NCBI GenBank assembly: GCA_034770075.1
Contig: CM068383.1
Span: forward strand, 41,931,222-41,995,221
From: Aralia elata
Taxonomy: Eukaryota; Streptophyta; Magnoliopsida; Apiales; Araliaceae
Length of the DNA stretch: 64,000 bases
Direction of reading: 5' to 3'
Shown: piece after piece, positions 35,736-46,416 of the stretch
Position numbering within the stretch: position 1 is the stretch's first letter
Layout: each line of letters begins with the position of its first letter
Program-made: the position numbers and the translations under genes
The notes under the pieces: generated by a model
Databases searched by the model: none
What the model was told of the DNA's origin: nothing
Seen by the model: only the letters and a program-made list of their open reading frames with translations

Positions 35736-37107
35736 CGGAATCCGAAATGTTTTTTTCCTTCAATTGAAATAAATGGTTTATTTAATTGATATAAGTTTAA
35801 AATAAAGATGTTTATTTTATCTGAAATAGGATTTCAGATTGCTAAAATTAAAGGAGTTTAATTTGGATTTGGTTTTTGATTAAAATAAAAGAGTTTATTT
35901 TGTTTCAAAAACTAAATATTAGCAAAACTTTTGCCCATTAATTGATATCAATGCATATATGGAATGGATTTATTATTCATGAGATGAATGTTATTTATTG
36001 ATAGATATAGAGATATGTATGATAATAAATAGGGATTAATTATGGACTATTGACCAATGTGTGATTGGATTTATTTTAGTGGATGATTGAATGTATGGGT
36101 TTTTATAAATGGGGTCTGCGTACCTCGTCTTCTCTAATTTTTCTTAATGTAAATTCTATCTCCCTCCTATGTACTTTCCCTTGACTGCTGATCAAGGTTT
36201 CTATTTATAGTAAATAGTTTATGTAATAGGAATAGTTAGAATTAATTTTTTGAAGAATTGGAGACAAAGGAGCAAGGAGCGCTTGAAGACCCGTTTGTAT
36301 TGGAGCCCGGGTTTAAATGTAATAGTTATATTTAAATTTTATTCTTGTACCCTAGGTTTGACCTTTTGGTTCACTTGGTGGCTCTAGTGAACCAAACTAG
36401 AATAAAAGTCCACAATCAATCCGGGTAGAATATAGTATTCTATATGTGCATGCTTACTATATATATATATATTATTTATTATCAAACATGTTTCGCATGT
36501 AAAATAATATGACGCGTATTTTATATATATATGTGCATGCGCGCTAAACAAGATGAGACTAATAATAATAAACCCCTCAAAGAAATTATATTAACTCCTA
36601 AGCGTTCAAAGATATTTGGAATATCGAACGTCGCCTTCTAACATGGTAAAGCAATAGAGTATTAAATGTTTAATATGAGTTTGTTGTGTCACCACAAGGC
36701 AAGTATTAATATTTAAGATGTTGCTTTATCACATTTGATGCTTATAAATAGACTGAACGATGCTGTTTTATTGTGTCACCACAAGGACAGTGTTTTTCTT
36801 TCGAATATATGAAAGTGCTAGGTTGGACTTAACTTGGATAATTTTGATTCGGATGTGTCACGCAAAATAAAAGGAGTTACATAGTGATGTAATTGACAAT
36901 AGTTGTCTACCTATTTATTTATATATCGTTTGTTGTGTCACCACAAGGCTATATACATTTGAAATGGGGTCCTTAATCTCACTAGCAAAACTTTAATTAG
37001 ATTTGTCGAACTATATATATTGAGGGTAATATAGTTTGATGAAAATAGTGGGAGATACCAATTTAAATAAAGACATAATTTATTTTGGTAATTAATTAAA
37101 TGAATGA

Positions 37108-38567
37108 ATGCTAAAATGTTGTCTATTTCACATGCAAAATTTAAAAATGTCAAACTCACTATCACTGCGTAGCATACTTGATGCTAACAAATTGACCGGA
37201 CCGAATTACACGGACTGGTTAAGGAATCTGAGAATTGTTCTCACTGCTGAAAAGATTTCTTATGTCCTAAATTCGCCAGTCCCTGCAAGTGTTGCAGAAA
37301 CAGCCTCTGAGGAAGAGATTGTTACTTTTAGAAAGTGGCAAGATGATGCAATCTTGGCTCAATGCATCATGCTCGCATCCATGAGTAACGAGCTTCAGCG
37401 TCAGCATGAAACTATGGATGCTCCTACTATATTGTTGCACCTCAAAGAGTTGTATGGTGAGCAAAGTAGGACTGCTAGATATCAGATATCTAAGGAGCTC
37501 TTCCGATCTCGTATGACCGAGGGCACTGCTGTTGAGACTCATGTCCTTAAGATGATCAATCTGATTGAACAACTTGGACAGCTTGGGTTCGTGATGGATG
37601 GGGAGTTAAGCCAAGATTTGATCTTGCAGTCACTCCCGGACACCTTCTCACAATTTGTTGTGAATTTTCACATGAATAAGTTGGACGTCACCTTGCCTGA
37701 GTTACTTAACATGCTGAAAACTGCTGAAGGTCTCTTCTTATCGAACAAGAACGAAGTCTTACTAGTGGATGATTCTTCCAAGAAAAGGAAGAGGCCCAAG
37801 GTATCTTCTGAAAAGAAGAAAAACAAGAAGTCTAAGGGCAAGGCGAAGAGGAAGGATAAAAAGAAACCTGATCCAGATAGCAAAGGAATTTGCTACCATT
37901 GCAATAAGCCGGGACACTGGAAGAGGAACTGCAAGGAGTATCTTGCGGACCAAAAGAGGCTTGGAGAAGCTTCGACTTCCGATCTAGGTTTGTTCATGAT
38001 TGAAATTAATTTTTCTGAAAGTCAAAATTCTACTTGGGTATTAGATACCGGCTGTAGTTCTCACATATGTAATAATATGTAGGGACTAAGCAGAAGTAGA
38101 AAGCTGGACAAGGATGAAGTCATCCTACGAGTGGGAAATGGAGCAAAGGTTGCTGCATTAGCTGTAGGGACTTATCGTTTAGCACTGCCTTCAGGCAAGT
38201 TCATTAGTTTAAATAATTGTTATTATGTTCCGACACTCATTAGAAACATTATTTCAATTTCTGTATTGGATATGGATGGTTTTGATATTATAATAAAGAA
38301 CAACAGTTGTTCTATTTATAATAAAAATGTTTTATATGGTGTTGGGAACTTACTGAATGGACTATACATACTTGACGTGCATGAAAATATACTTCAAATT
38401 GAACAAACTAAGAAAAGAAAAAGAGATGATGTTAATTATACATTTATTTGGCACTGTAGACTTGGTCATATCAATGAAACAAGATTATCCAAGTTGCATA
38501 AAGATGGGCTTTTAGAGCTATCTGATTACGAATCATATCCAACTTGTAAATCTTGTCTCATGGGTAA
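37108..38567 (+). pseudogene. Copia gag-protease-pre-integrase of element C, truncated
   Basis: The open frame 37108-38082 covers the whole Gag, the CCHC knuckle and the protease start, and reads through the site where B has a stop. It ends at TAG 38080-38082, where B has CAG (ICNNM then Q in B). The same frame resumes through the protease C-terminal part and WHCRLGHIN to CLMG and is cut at 38567. About three residues differ from B over the 280 shared Gag residues, showing very recent common origin. Confidence 0.93.
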
Positions 38568-38904
38568 AACAAGTGATTTCAAGTAATTGGGCTAAAGTCT
38601 ACTTAAGGATGCTTACATTGAAGCTCAATTCAAGTGAACCCCATGGAACAATGTACGAAAAAATGGAAGTTGGTTCAAGGATTATTGGAATGGAGATTGA
38701 GGAGTTTGGAAATGTCATTTACATAGCAGTCACTTCGGGTCCAATTTCGATCCTTTTTCAGCCCGTCTCTCTGAACACTCAAAGAATGAAAGTTTTAGAT
38801 CTCGGCGACATCTTTGATTTGATAGGTGGCAGGTCCCGTAACTCTTCCCGAATCAAAAGTTATGGCCATTTTCCAAAGAACGTCGCAGCAGAATTTTGGG
38901 ATTT

Positions 38905-39045
38905 TCAAGTGAGCGCCTTAGGCGCTCCAGCCAGTGTATTTTCAAGCGCCTAGGCGCTTGGACACTCTTGGGCATTCTGCAAGTGAGCACCTTAGGCACT
39001 CTAGACAGTGTATTTTCAAACGCCTAGGCGCTTGGGCCTGAGCAC
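38905..39045. repeat. Tandemly duplicated GC palindrome island in J
   Basis: A 74-bp unit is repeated (38909 and 38983). It holds GAGCGCCTTAGGCGCTC (38911-38927) and the perfect 18-bp palindrome CAAGCGCCTAGGCGCTTG (38943-38960), with a near copy at 39017-39034. The second copy of the first stem has decayed symmetrically to GAGCACCTTAGGCACTC. Confidence 0.9.
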
Positions 39046-39193
39046 GGATTCCGAGGAAGGTTTTTGATCAAATTTAATGCAATCTTTTGGGGATCTTTTC
39101 CTATTCTATTGTAACTAGGATGTTTATTAGATATGATTTCTATTTCCATTCAAATTCTTATTTCCTTATAGGATTAGGGTTTTATGTTATTAG

Positions 39194-39201
39194 TATAAAT
39201 A
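39194..39201 (+). promoter_or_regulatory. TATA box in the Athila LTR of J
   Basis: TATAAATA between AT-rich sequence and a leader that resembles a transcript start region. The position downstream of the GC island would put that island in U3. Confidence 0.6.
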
Positions 39202-39619
39202 GAATACATAGATGATGTAATTGAGAAGTCAACAATCCAATATTATTCAAAGTTTATTCATACTTGAGAGCTATTCTCTACTTTTAGTTTTTTGAAGAAT
39301 TTCTAAGCTAATTTTCTTAGTTTTTCTTTTGAGATTCATATTTAACTTACCATACAACAAACCATAGTTATGTGTGGCGTTATTCTACCGCATCATACAA
39401 TCATACGGAGATTATCGCTTTCCATCTAAACGAGGGTCTAGGTGTTGTTGGCGTTCCATCCTACGTGAATTCAATTGCTTGATCGAATATATCGAGATTC
39501 TCGTCTCCAGATTAGACGTTGGGTTAAGATTTCGAAAGAGTCCATCAATTTGCTTACTAGAAACGATCCGGGCAACGACCACCTTACGCAAGCGTACCGT
39601 GGAGTCTATCAAACGGAGA

Positions 39620-40376
39620 GGAGAATGCTGAGTAAAGTGGCCGGTATGTATGAGGTAGACACAGTAACTACATTATCTGCATATGTTGATAGCCTTGCTA
39701 AGCAAATTTATGCCATGGGGAAGCAGCCGGTGCAGAGTGTCATTGTGCCATGTGAATTATGTGCGGGAAGTCACCCGACTGAACAGTGTCCCATTAGCTC
39801 AGAATCAGTTCAATATATCTCTACCTACGGGTGACAACAGAATTCCAATCTCCCCACACACTACCAACCTGGACTGAGAAATCACCCAAATCTCTCATGG
39901 AGTAACAATAACAGCAACCATGCCCAACCCTCTACCACCAGGCCACCATATTCACATCCTCCTTGATTTCAATCTCAGAATCAACAGCATTCTCAAGGAT
40001 CTTACCCACCGCCACCTCCACAGGACAAGAAACCTAGTGTGGAAGATCTTCTCTTGAGATATATTGCTCAGAATGAAACAAAGAGCCTCAATCAAGAGGC
40101 AGCGATACGAAATCTGGAAGTCCAATTGGGACAGTTGGCAACTGCTTTGAATAGCCGTCCTTTAGGCACCTTACCAAGTGACACAGATGTCAACCCAAAA
40201 CGGGAGGGCAAGGAGCAATGCAAGGCAGTCACCCTTCGGAGTGCCACAATATTGAATGAAACTGGAGGAGAAACCTCAACAGTGCATCATGAAGCTGTTG
40301 AGAAGGAAAGAAATATGGAGCTTGATTGTGACAAGTCTGGGGGAGAAAAGAATGTGCAGGAAAAATACACAATACC
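39620..40376 (+). pseudogene. Athila gag C-terminal fragment in J
   Basis: Begins near LSKVAGMYEVD and runs through CELCAGSHPTEQCP (Cys/His box, about 39751-39789), an Asn/Gln/Pro-rich stretch and LGTLPSDTDVNPKREGKEQ to KEQCKAVTLRS, parallel to K 52400-53010. TGA codons near 39833 and 39965 interrupt it. The N-terminal two thirds of gag are missing. It is cut at 40376 by the G LTR. Confidence 0.85.
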
Positions 40377-40440
40377 TGTGACGCCTCCAAATTCTCTACA
40401 CTTCCCTGTAGCAGATCTGGTGCTCACGTGAAACTATACA
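40377..40440 (-). repeat. Left end of the G 3' LTR
   Basis: TGTGACGCCTCCAAATTC parallels the F LTR end TGTGACACCCCCAAATCC. The following GATCTGGTGCTCACG also matches F. H is inserted 64 bp in. Confidence 0.78.
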
Positions 40441-40995
40441 TGTAATGCCCGTGAATTTTGAACATCCTTATTAATTAAATCTAATTTAATTTAATGAGTT
40501 AACGTTGTGTTCTATTTAAATCAACTTGGGTTAATTGGTGGGAGATGTATAAGCTATGTCTATACTTGTGTTGGCAGGTATGATATAACTATGGCTAAGA
40601 AATAACCATATGTGAGTTAAGTGTAGGAATTGGTGTGTAATGACTAAAATGGCCAAGAGTGGTTAATAACCAAGGTAATTATGAAGGGGCAATAACCATT
40701 GTATATCCAAGTGGTTAATAACTAACGTAATTATGGCGGGATAATAACCATTGTGTTTAAACAATGTAATTATGACAAGATAATAACCAATGTCTAATAA
40801 CCAATGAAGAATGGTTAATAACTAATGGATAATTAAGATTTTGTGAAAAGACTATTTTAACCTTAAAAGAAGTTGGGTAATGTTTAAAATACCCTTGAGA
40901 AAGTTGCTAGGAAGCTTCCTATTATTGATGAATTGACCAAATTGCCCTTGCCTAGTCATGGTTAATGACTATTTTGTCCACGCTCTCTACTTTCC

Positions 40996-41003
40996 TATAA
41001 ATA
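40996..41003 (+). promoter_or_regulatory. TATA box of solo LTR H
   Basis: TATAAATA followed about 40 bp later by a GA-rich leader (GAGAGAGTGTTAGAGAGAG). Confidence 0.75.
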
Positions 41004-41764
41004 GGACCCCTCACCAATGATAGTGAGGTTGGTTCATTATTCACCAAGTATAGAGAGAGTGTTAGAGAGAGAGTTTGAAGAAAAAGCAAGAACAAATCTT
41101 GTGGGAGAAAGAAGAAGGTCTTGATTGTTTAGGCCATCCCCATTCACAACCTATTTTGGGAAGGAAAAGAAGAAGAAGAAATCAAAAAGGTATAACTCCA
41201 AACTTTAAGCTATTTTAATGTGTTCGGACATAGATCCTTGAAATTTTATGTTCTTGATGGCTAGAACCTTATGATAAGGTTAGATCTTGAATATATAATG
41301 TTTTGCTTGTCCATATGTGTGAGTTTATGTTGGAAAAATTTAGAAGAAAGGAAGTAAAGGAGATTTCCGAAAATTTTGTTTGAAAAAGGTTGTTAGATGC
41401 TTGTCATTTTGAAATCTATAAAGGGATCTTGTGATTTTCTTTCTTAATATGCTAGATCCATAGGTTAGAGACAAAATCCCTTTTGAATCACTCAAATATG
41501 TTTAAAAATGGGCAAACCATGAATTTATTACCAAAGCATGCCAACTGTTGAACAACCTTGCTGACCCCTGACTTTGAGCCTGTTTTCCGAGACCTAAACA
41601 TAACCAAATTTGATGTTTGATAAATGAAAAGTGTAGTTCAGGAAGATACGAATCCAACAAAATCGACGGATCGTAAATCGAAGTTGTAGATTTCGTTTTA
41701 TGAAGGTTTTGGTGAAAGACCCCAAATCTGGAAATCAAGAACGAAAATTAGAAAAAAAAAATTA

Positions 41765-42540
41765 ACTATTTGTTATGTAATTATGTTTAAATAATAAATA
41801 AAGTTAAGTAATTGATTAATTATTATTAAATAATGATTAAGGATAATTAAGAATTGTAAATTAATTATTTATGATTTGATTAATTTTAAAATATAAATAA
41901 ACCTAATTAGTTATTATTTATTATTAAATAATAACTAAAGATAATTAGTACTCACTTATTAGTTATTTAATATTTGATTAACATTAAATAATAAATAAAC
42001 CTAATTAGTTATTATTAAATAATAACTAAAGATAATTATTACTCACTAATTAATTATTTATTATTTGATTAACTTTAAATAATAAATAAACCTAATTAGT
42101 TATCATTTATTAAATAATAACTAAAGATAATTCTTATTCACTAAGTAATTATTTATTACTTGATTAACCTTAAATAATAAATAAATCTAATTAGTTATTA
42201 TTTATTATTAAATAATAACTAAAGATAATTCATATTTACTAATTAATTATTTATTATTTAATTAATTTTAAATAATAAATAAATCTAATTATCTATTATT
42301 TATTATTAAATAATAACTAAAGATAATCGTTACGCACTAATTAATTATTTGATTAACATTAAATAATAAACAAACCTAATTAATTATTATTTAATCTTAA
42401 ATAATAATTAAAGACAATTAAAATTTATAATTTGATTATTATTTAATTAATAATTAAATAATAAGTGAATATAATTAGTTATTAAGTACTATTAATAATA
42501 ATGACTAAAGATAATTAATTAATTACTATTTAATAGTAAT
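41765..42540. repeat. AT-rich tandem repeat, period about 95 bp, in solo LTR H
   Basis: Six to seven imperfect units. CCTAATTAGTTATTATTTA starts near 41902, 41999, 42091, 42185, 42282 and 42374. Each unit contains a self-complementary TTATTATTAAATAATAA core. Confidence 0.85.
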
Positions 42541-45084
42541 TAATTGAAGATAGAGTCAATAAAATAGAGAGAGCTTAATAACCCATTAATTAAACAATCA
42601 TAATAAATTGCTTAAGGGTTTAATAAATAAATATTACTTAAGAAAGAGTAATGTTAATCAATTGAACAATTATTATTAATTGTTTAAGGGTTTAATAAGT
42701 GTTTATCACTTAAGGGAAACATTGGTAATTAATTAAACCATCAACCTAAGGATCAAGTAAGTGTCTTATAGGATTTACGATAGTTTATGTGTGCTATTTG
42801 ATTTGCTTAATTGTTAAATAAATAGCATAAGTAAGCGTGTCGATATACAACTACGCAGTACTAATTGATAGATCAACATTATCAATGTTAGGTTCTTCAA
42901 GGCCAATTAGTTAAAGCTAGAATTATTTGTAGCTGAGCAGACAGACAAGTTCCCTAACTCAATCTCGAGTTATTATTTTCGAAGCATGTTAGTGAATAAT
43001 TATTGTCGATTATTCACATCTATACTGATTATTGAGATTCGCACATTGTGCAATTGAATTCCTATCCTATTATGATTGAACTATAAATTTAATTAAAGTT
43101 CTTTCAAATATGAATTGTTTATGAGATCGATCTATGCTATTTGTATCAGCTAGATCCAGCATGTCTAAATTGGTTAAGACAATGGTATTTTAAAAGCTGT
43201 TCTTATTAAATTGTTGTGGTAAGAACTCTTGGCTGAGAAAAGGATAAACTTGTTTAAGGCATGATATCAATGCTGGTTATTAAGTGTTTATGCATAAATC
43301 ACGGGGTATGAGAGGCTGATCCCCTCGATTACCAAAACTTTTTAAGAGGTCCAGCTTACATGCTGAGAACCTTGGTAAACGTCCTTGGTTATTTCAAACC
43401 ACTCAGTAATTGATATTCAATTATTCGAATATTCAACTGTTGACTGATAATTCATAATTCTTCACAATGCTATACTGTTGTTGAACATTGAAAGCGAAAT
43501 TTCCTTCTATCATGATATATCTCTTTGTGTATATACTTGCTAAGCAAATTAGTTGCTTACCCTTGCTATATCATGATCTTTATTTCAGCTAAGGCAGAAA
43601 CGTCTAGAGGAGACAAAGGAAAAGGGAAGGTGCAAGAATAGACGCCCGATAGTGCCTATGTACTAGTTATTCTTGAATGTTGTTTGATTAAGTGAACCTT
43701 TTATTGTATTAAGGGTACGTTTTATGTTAAGGTTAAAGAACCTTGGGACCAAGATTGCAAGACCTTATTATTATTTCAATAAACAATGTATGTTTATTAT
43801 TCCGCATTTAGTTAGAAAGTATGTTTGTCGTTGAGTATCGTGAGCACCGAATTCGAGGTTAGGAAACCCGGATTTGGGGGCATCACAATACAACTATAAA
43901 TATTCAATAAAATATGACTTCTATCTATCCAAGGTTAACAGTATCCCATAACAGATGATAATTCCTGCCAGAACGTTATCTGTGTTTGGATACCCTCACT
44001 TGGATGTATAGATTCATATCTCATGAATACTTCTTTCATATCGAGATTCCTTATCTATCTAACATTCACAGTATTAATGATAAGATTGTTCTTGGAACTG
44101 AGGGGCGTATTCCGGTAAAGGTGGCACCTTACCCGCGCTCATTAAGTGTAACCTCAGCACTTACAGAACTCCCAGTATCATTTAAATACCCTCATTCAGA
44201 TGTATAGTTTGTAAAGATACTGTATTTACTTAGTACAACTATGCTAAAGAAAGTAAAGATCAGAGTATAACGCATTCGATGTAATAAAGGATGATAATAT
44301 ATTACATATCATTAAGTTCGGTTACATCGTTCTCAGTACTAAGTTATTACAACAAAGCCTTATAAAAGACTTGAATTATTCAAAAACAGTAAATAAAACT
44401 AGTAAACATGTCCTTTTTCTTTGTTTGTCCCAGAAGTGTCGGAATTATCATTTAAAACTGCAAAAGAAGATATATGCAAGAATGAGCTACAAATGCTCAG
44501 CAAGTTTATTTGAAAATATAAACACAATGTGTTTGATTTGAAAGATGTCAATGATGTATAACTGAGGGTTCTGTACATGAACCATATATTTCAATTAGTT
44601 CTATCAGTCTTCAATGACTTAGAACCGTTTGATTTCGGATATCTGGTAGGGGATCAGCCTAACCAATATCCCAGGAGTATGCATATCATCCTACAATTTT
44701 GTGTCGATATATAATCAACATTTACCGACATTTTATATCAAGGTGTTTCAGTTCACCTTACATCAAGGTATTCTATTTCTCAGAATAAGATGTCGTACCA
44801 AAACAATTTGGTTTGACACAACAATTTATGCTCGAATAAACAATATATGAATAATGATTCATTTCTTAAGTTATGCTGAACAAGAAGCAATAACTTCACA
44901 ATAATTGATAGCAAGATGTAATAGACTTGCTTAAATGTAACAAGGTTAGAAGACTTGCCTCGTATATCTTTTACAGTTAATATAATGGTCTAAACGTTCG
45001 TCGTAAATCCTACACGATTATAAGTTTATGTAGACAAATAAGCGTTTAACGATTAAATATTTTAAGTTTTATTTTGGGTATCAT

Positions 45085-45480
45085 AACCGCATATAAATAA
45101 GACTTCTTTTACAATATATGAAATAATTTTAGTATTATAACTGCTTACAGAATGAATATTTTTCAATTATATTTAAAATAAATTGAGTATTATAACTGCT
45201 TATAAAATGAATATTCGGCTATTCAGAAAATTTCAGCATTATAACAGCTTATAAAATGAATATTCAGCTATTGGATTTGAGAAAATTTCAGCATTATAAC
45301 TGCTTATAAAATGAATATTTTTACTAAATAGTTGAAGAAATTCGGACATAGTAACTACTTATAAAAGTATATTTTCTAATATATAAGAGAAATAAATCAG
45401 ACATTATAACTGCTTGTAAATAGGACTTTTGTACTATATACTTAAAATAATTTAGGCATTATAACTGCTTATAAAAGTAT
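45085..45480. repeat. Minisatellite in the G LTR, period about 52-55 bp
   Basis: ATTATAACTGCTTATAAAA-type units recur about eight times, separated by AATATT-rich spacers. Units near 45189, 45239 and 45292 are the most alike. Confidence 0.85.
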
Positions 45481-45769
45481 ATTTTTACTAAATATATATA
45501 AAGAAAAATGAAAATAATAACCACTAGAGTAATACCTCTTGTAGTTGCTAGCTTTAGTTCTAATCGCGCAGCGCTTCGATGCTCAGAAAGTAGTTTTTAT
45601 CTCACAATATCTCTCAGAATATAAATATAGAGTGTTTTTGCTCTTGAACTGCTCTTGAAAAATAGTAAGGAATGAATGAACTGAGCTTGCTATTTATAGA
45701 AAAACCAAGTTTCAATAATTGCACGTTAGGGGCTCGACTTATTACACTTTGGTACCTAGGTTAATTACA

Positions 45770-46030
45770 CTTTAGTACCTAGCGTGTGCCAGGCGTAAGC
45801 TGGTGTGTGCCAAGCGTAAGCTAGCGTGTGCCAGGCATAAGCACGACAAAGCATACACACGACAAAGCAGCTTGTCAGCGTAAGCACGACAAAGCGTAAG
45901 CACGACAAAGCACTATATCAGTTTAAGCACGACACAACAGCTTACTAAAAATAATTTGTCAGGATGTTTTTTGGTGAAATCGTGGAAAGCACGACAAATC
46001 ATTTTGTCAATATAAGCACGACTAAGCAGC
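45770..46030. repeat. U3 repeats AAGCACGACAAAGC upstream of the G promoter
   Basis: Seven AAGCACGACAAAGC-like units, preceded by AGCGTGTGCCAGGCGTAAGC repeats, lie just upstream (element sense) of the TATA box at 45698. Four units recur in the other G LTR (51504-51630). They could be promoter elements. Confidence 0.75.
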
Positions 46031-46370
46031 TTGACCAAAAAATTTTGACACAAATTTATCGTTTACATGATATAATCACAAAACACCTGCTTCGAAATAT
46101 CATTTCAATCTTTATTAAGCACATATGTTACAAACTTCAAATCTCATTAGGGTTTAAGGTTTTAAACTTTTCGATATCTAGTTTTACGTTATACGTTCTA
46201 ATTCTAAACGTATACGATAATGTTTTCGAATCGTATTAAGTTTTCAAAGATTACCTGAACAGTCGTTCATCAGAATATATCATCACATAACACAGAGTCG
46301 GAATAAGAAATTTCATTTAATAAATACATAATTTACATATACAAATCTTATTAGGGTTCGGAATATTACA

Positions 46371-46383
46371 TTCACCCCCACTA
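46371..46383 (-). promoter_or_regulatory. Polypurine tract of element G
   Basis: The minus strand reads AGTGGGGGTGAA directly before the LTR start TGTAATATT. Confidence 0.85.
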
Positions 46384-46416
46384 ATAAGAATCTTGTCCTC
46401 GAAATTACAGTACAGA

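Larger units (their letters stand above)
35489..38567 (+). mobile_element. Internal part of tandem copia C, 3' truncated
   Basis: Starts with primer site TGGTATCAGAGCC (35490-35502), then a leader (35503-37107) and gag-protease-pre-integrase, ending abruptly at about 38567 after CTTGTCTCATGGGTAAAA. RT, RNase H and a 3' LTR are absent. The leader keeps the 210 bp that B lost, but lacks about 30 bp near 36860 that B has. Confidence 0.92.
38568..40376 (+). mobile_element. Athila-type gypsy fragment J
   Basis: LTR-like segment (38568 to about 39400) with an AGTTATGG phrase near 38865, a palindrome island (38905-39045) and a TATAAATA box (39194-39201). A gag fragment related to that of element K follows (39620-40376). 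The left edge abuts truncated copia C and the right edge is the Tekay LTR of G. No clear primer site is visible between LTR and gag. Athila assignment rests on the gag match to K. Confidence 0.7.
40441..43887 (+). mobile_element. Solo LTR H of a Tekay-like element
   Basis: 3447 bp from TGTAATGCCCGTG to GGGGGCATCACA, flanked on both sides by ATACA (40436-40440 and 43888-43892). It has no internal domain, primer site or polypurine tract, as expected after LTR-LTR recombination. TATAAATA at 40996-41003, GA-rich leader 41040-41180, splice-donor-like AAAAG/GTATAA (GT 41190-41191), and an AT-rich tandem array at about 41765-42540. The GGCTGATCCCC block near 43315 is shared with P and F. Confidence 0.93.
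43888..46370 (-). repeat. Main part of the G 3' LTR
   Basis: In element sense it starts TGTAATATTCCGAACCC at 46370. It has U3 GCACGAC repeats (45841-46024), a TATAAATA box (minus, 45691-45698) and a donor-like AAGAG/GTATTA (GT 45535-45534). A minisatellite follows (about 45085-45480). Without H and its duplication the whole LTR would be about 2.54 kb. Confidence 0.85.

Noticed and set aside
40372..40376. ATACC as target duplication of G
   Set aside because: The right flank at 51770 is GTATG, so the flanks do not match.
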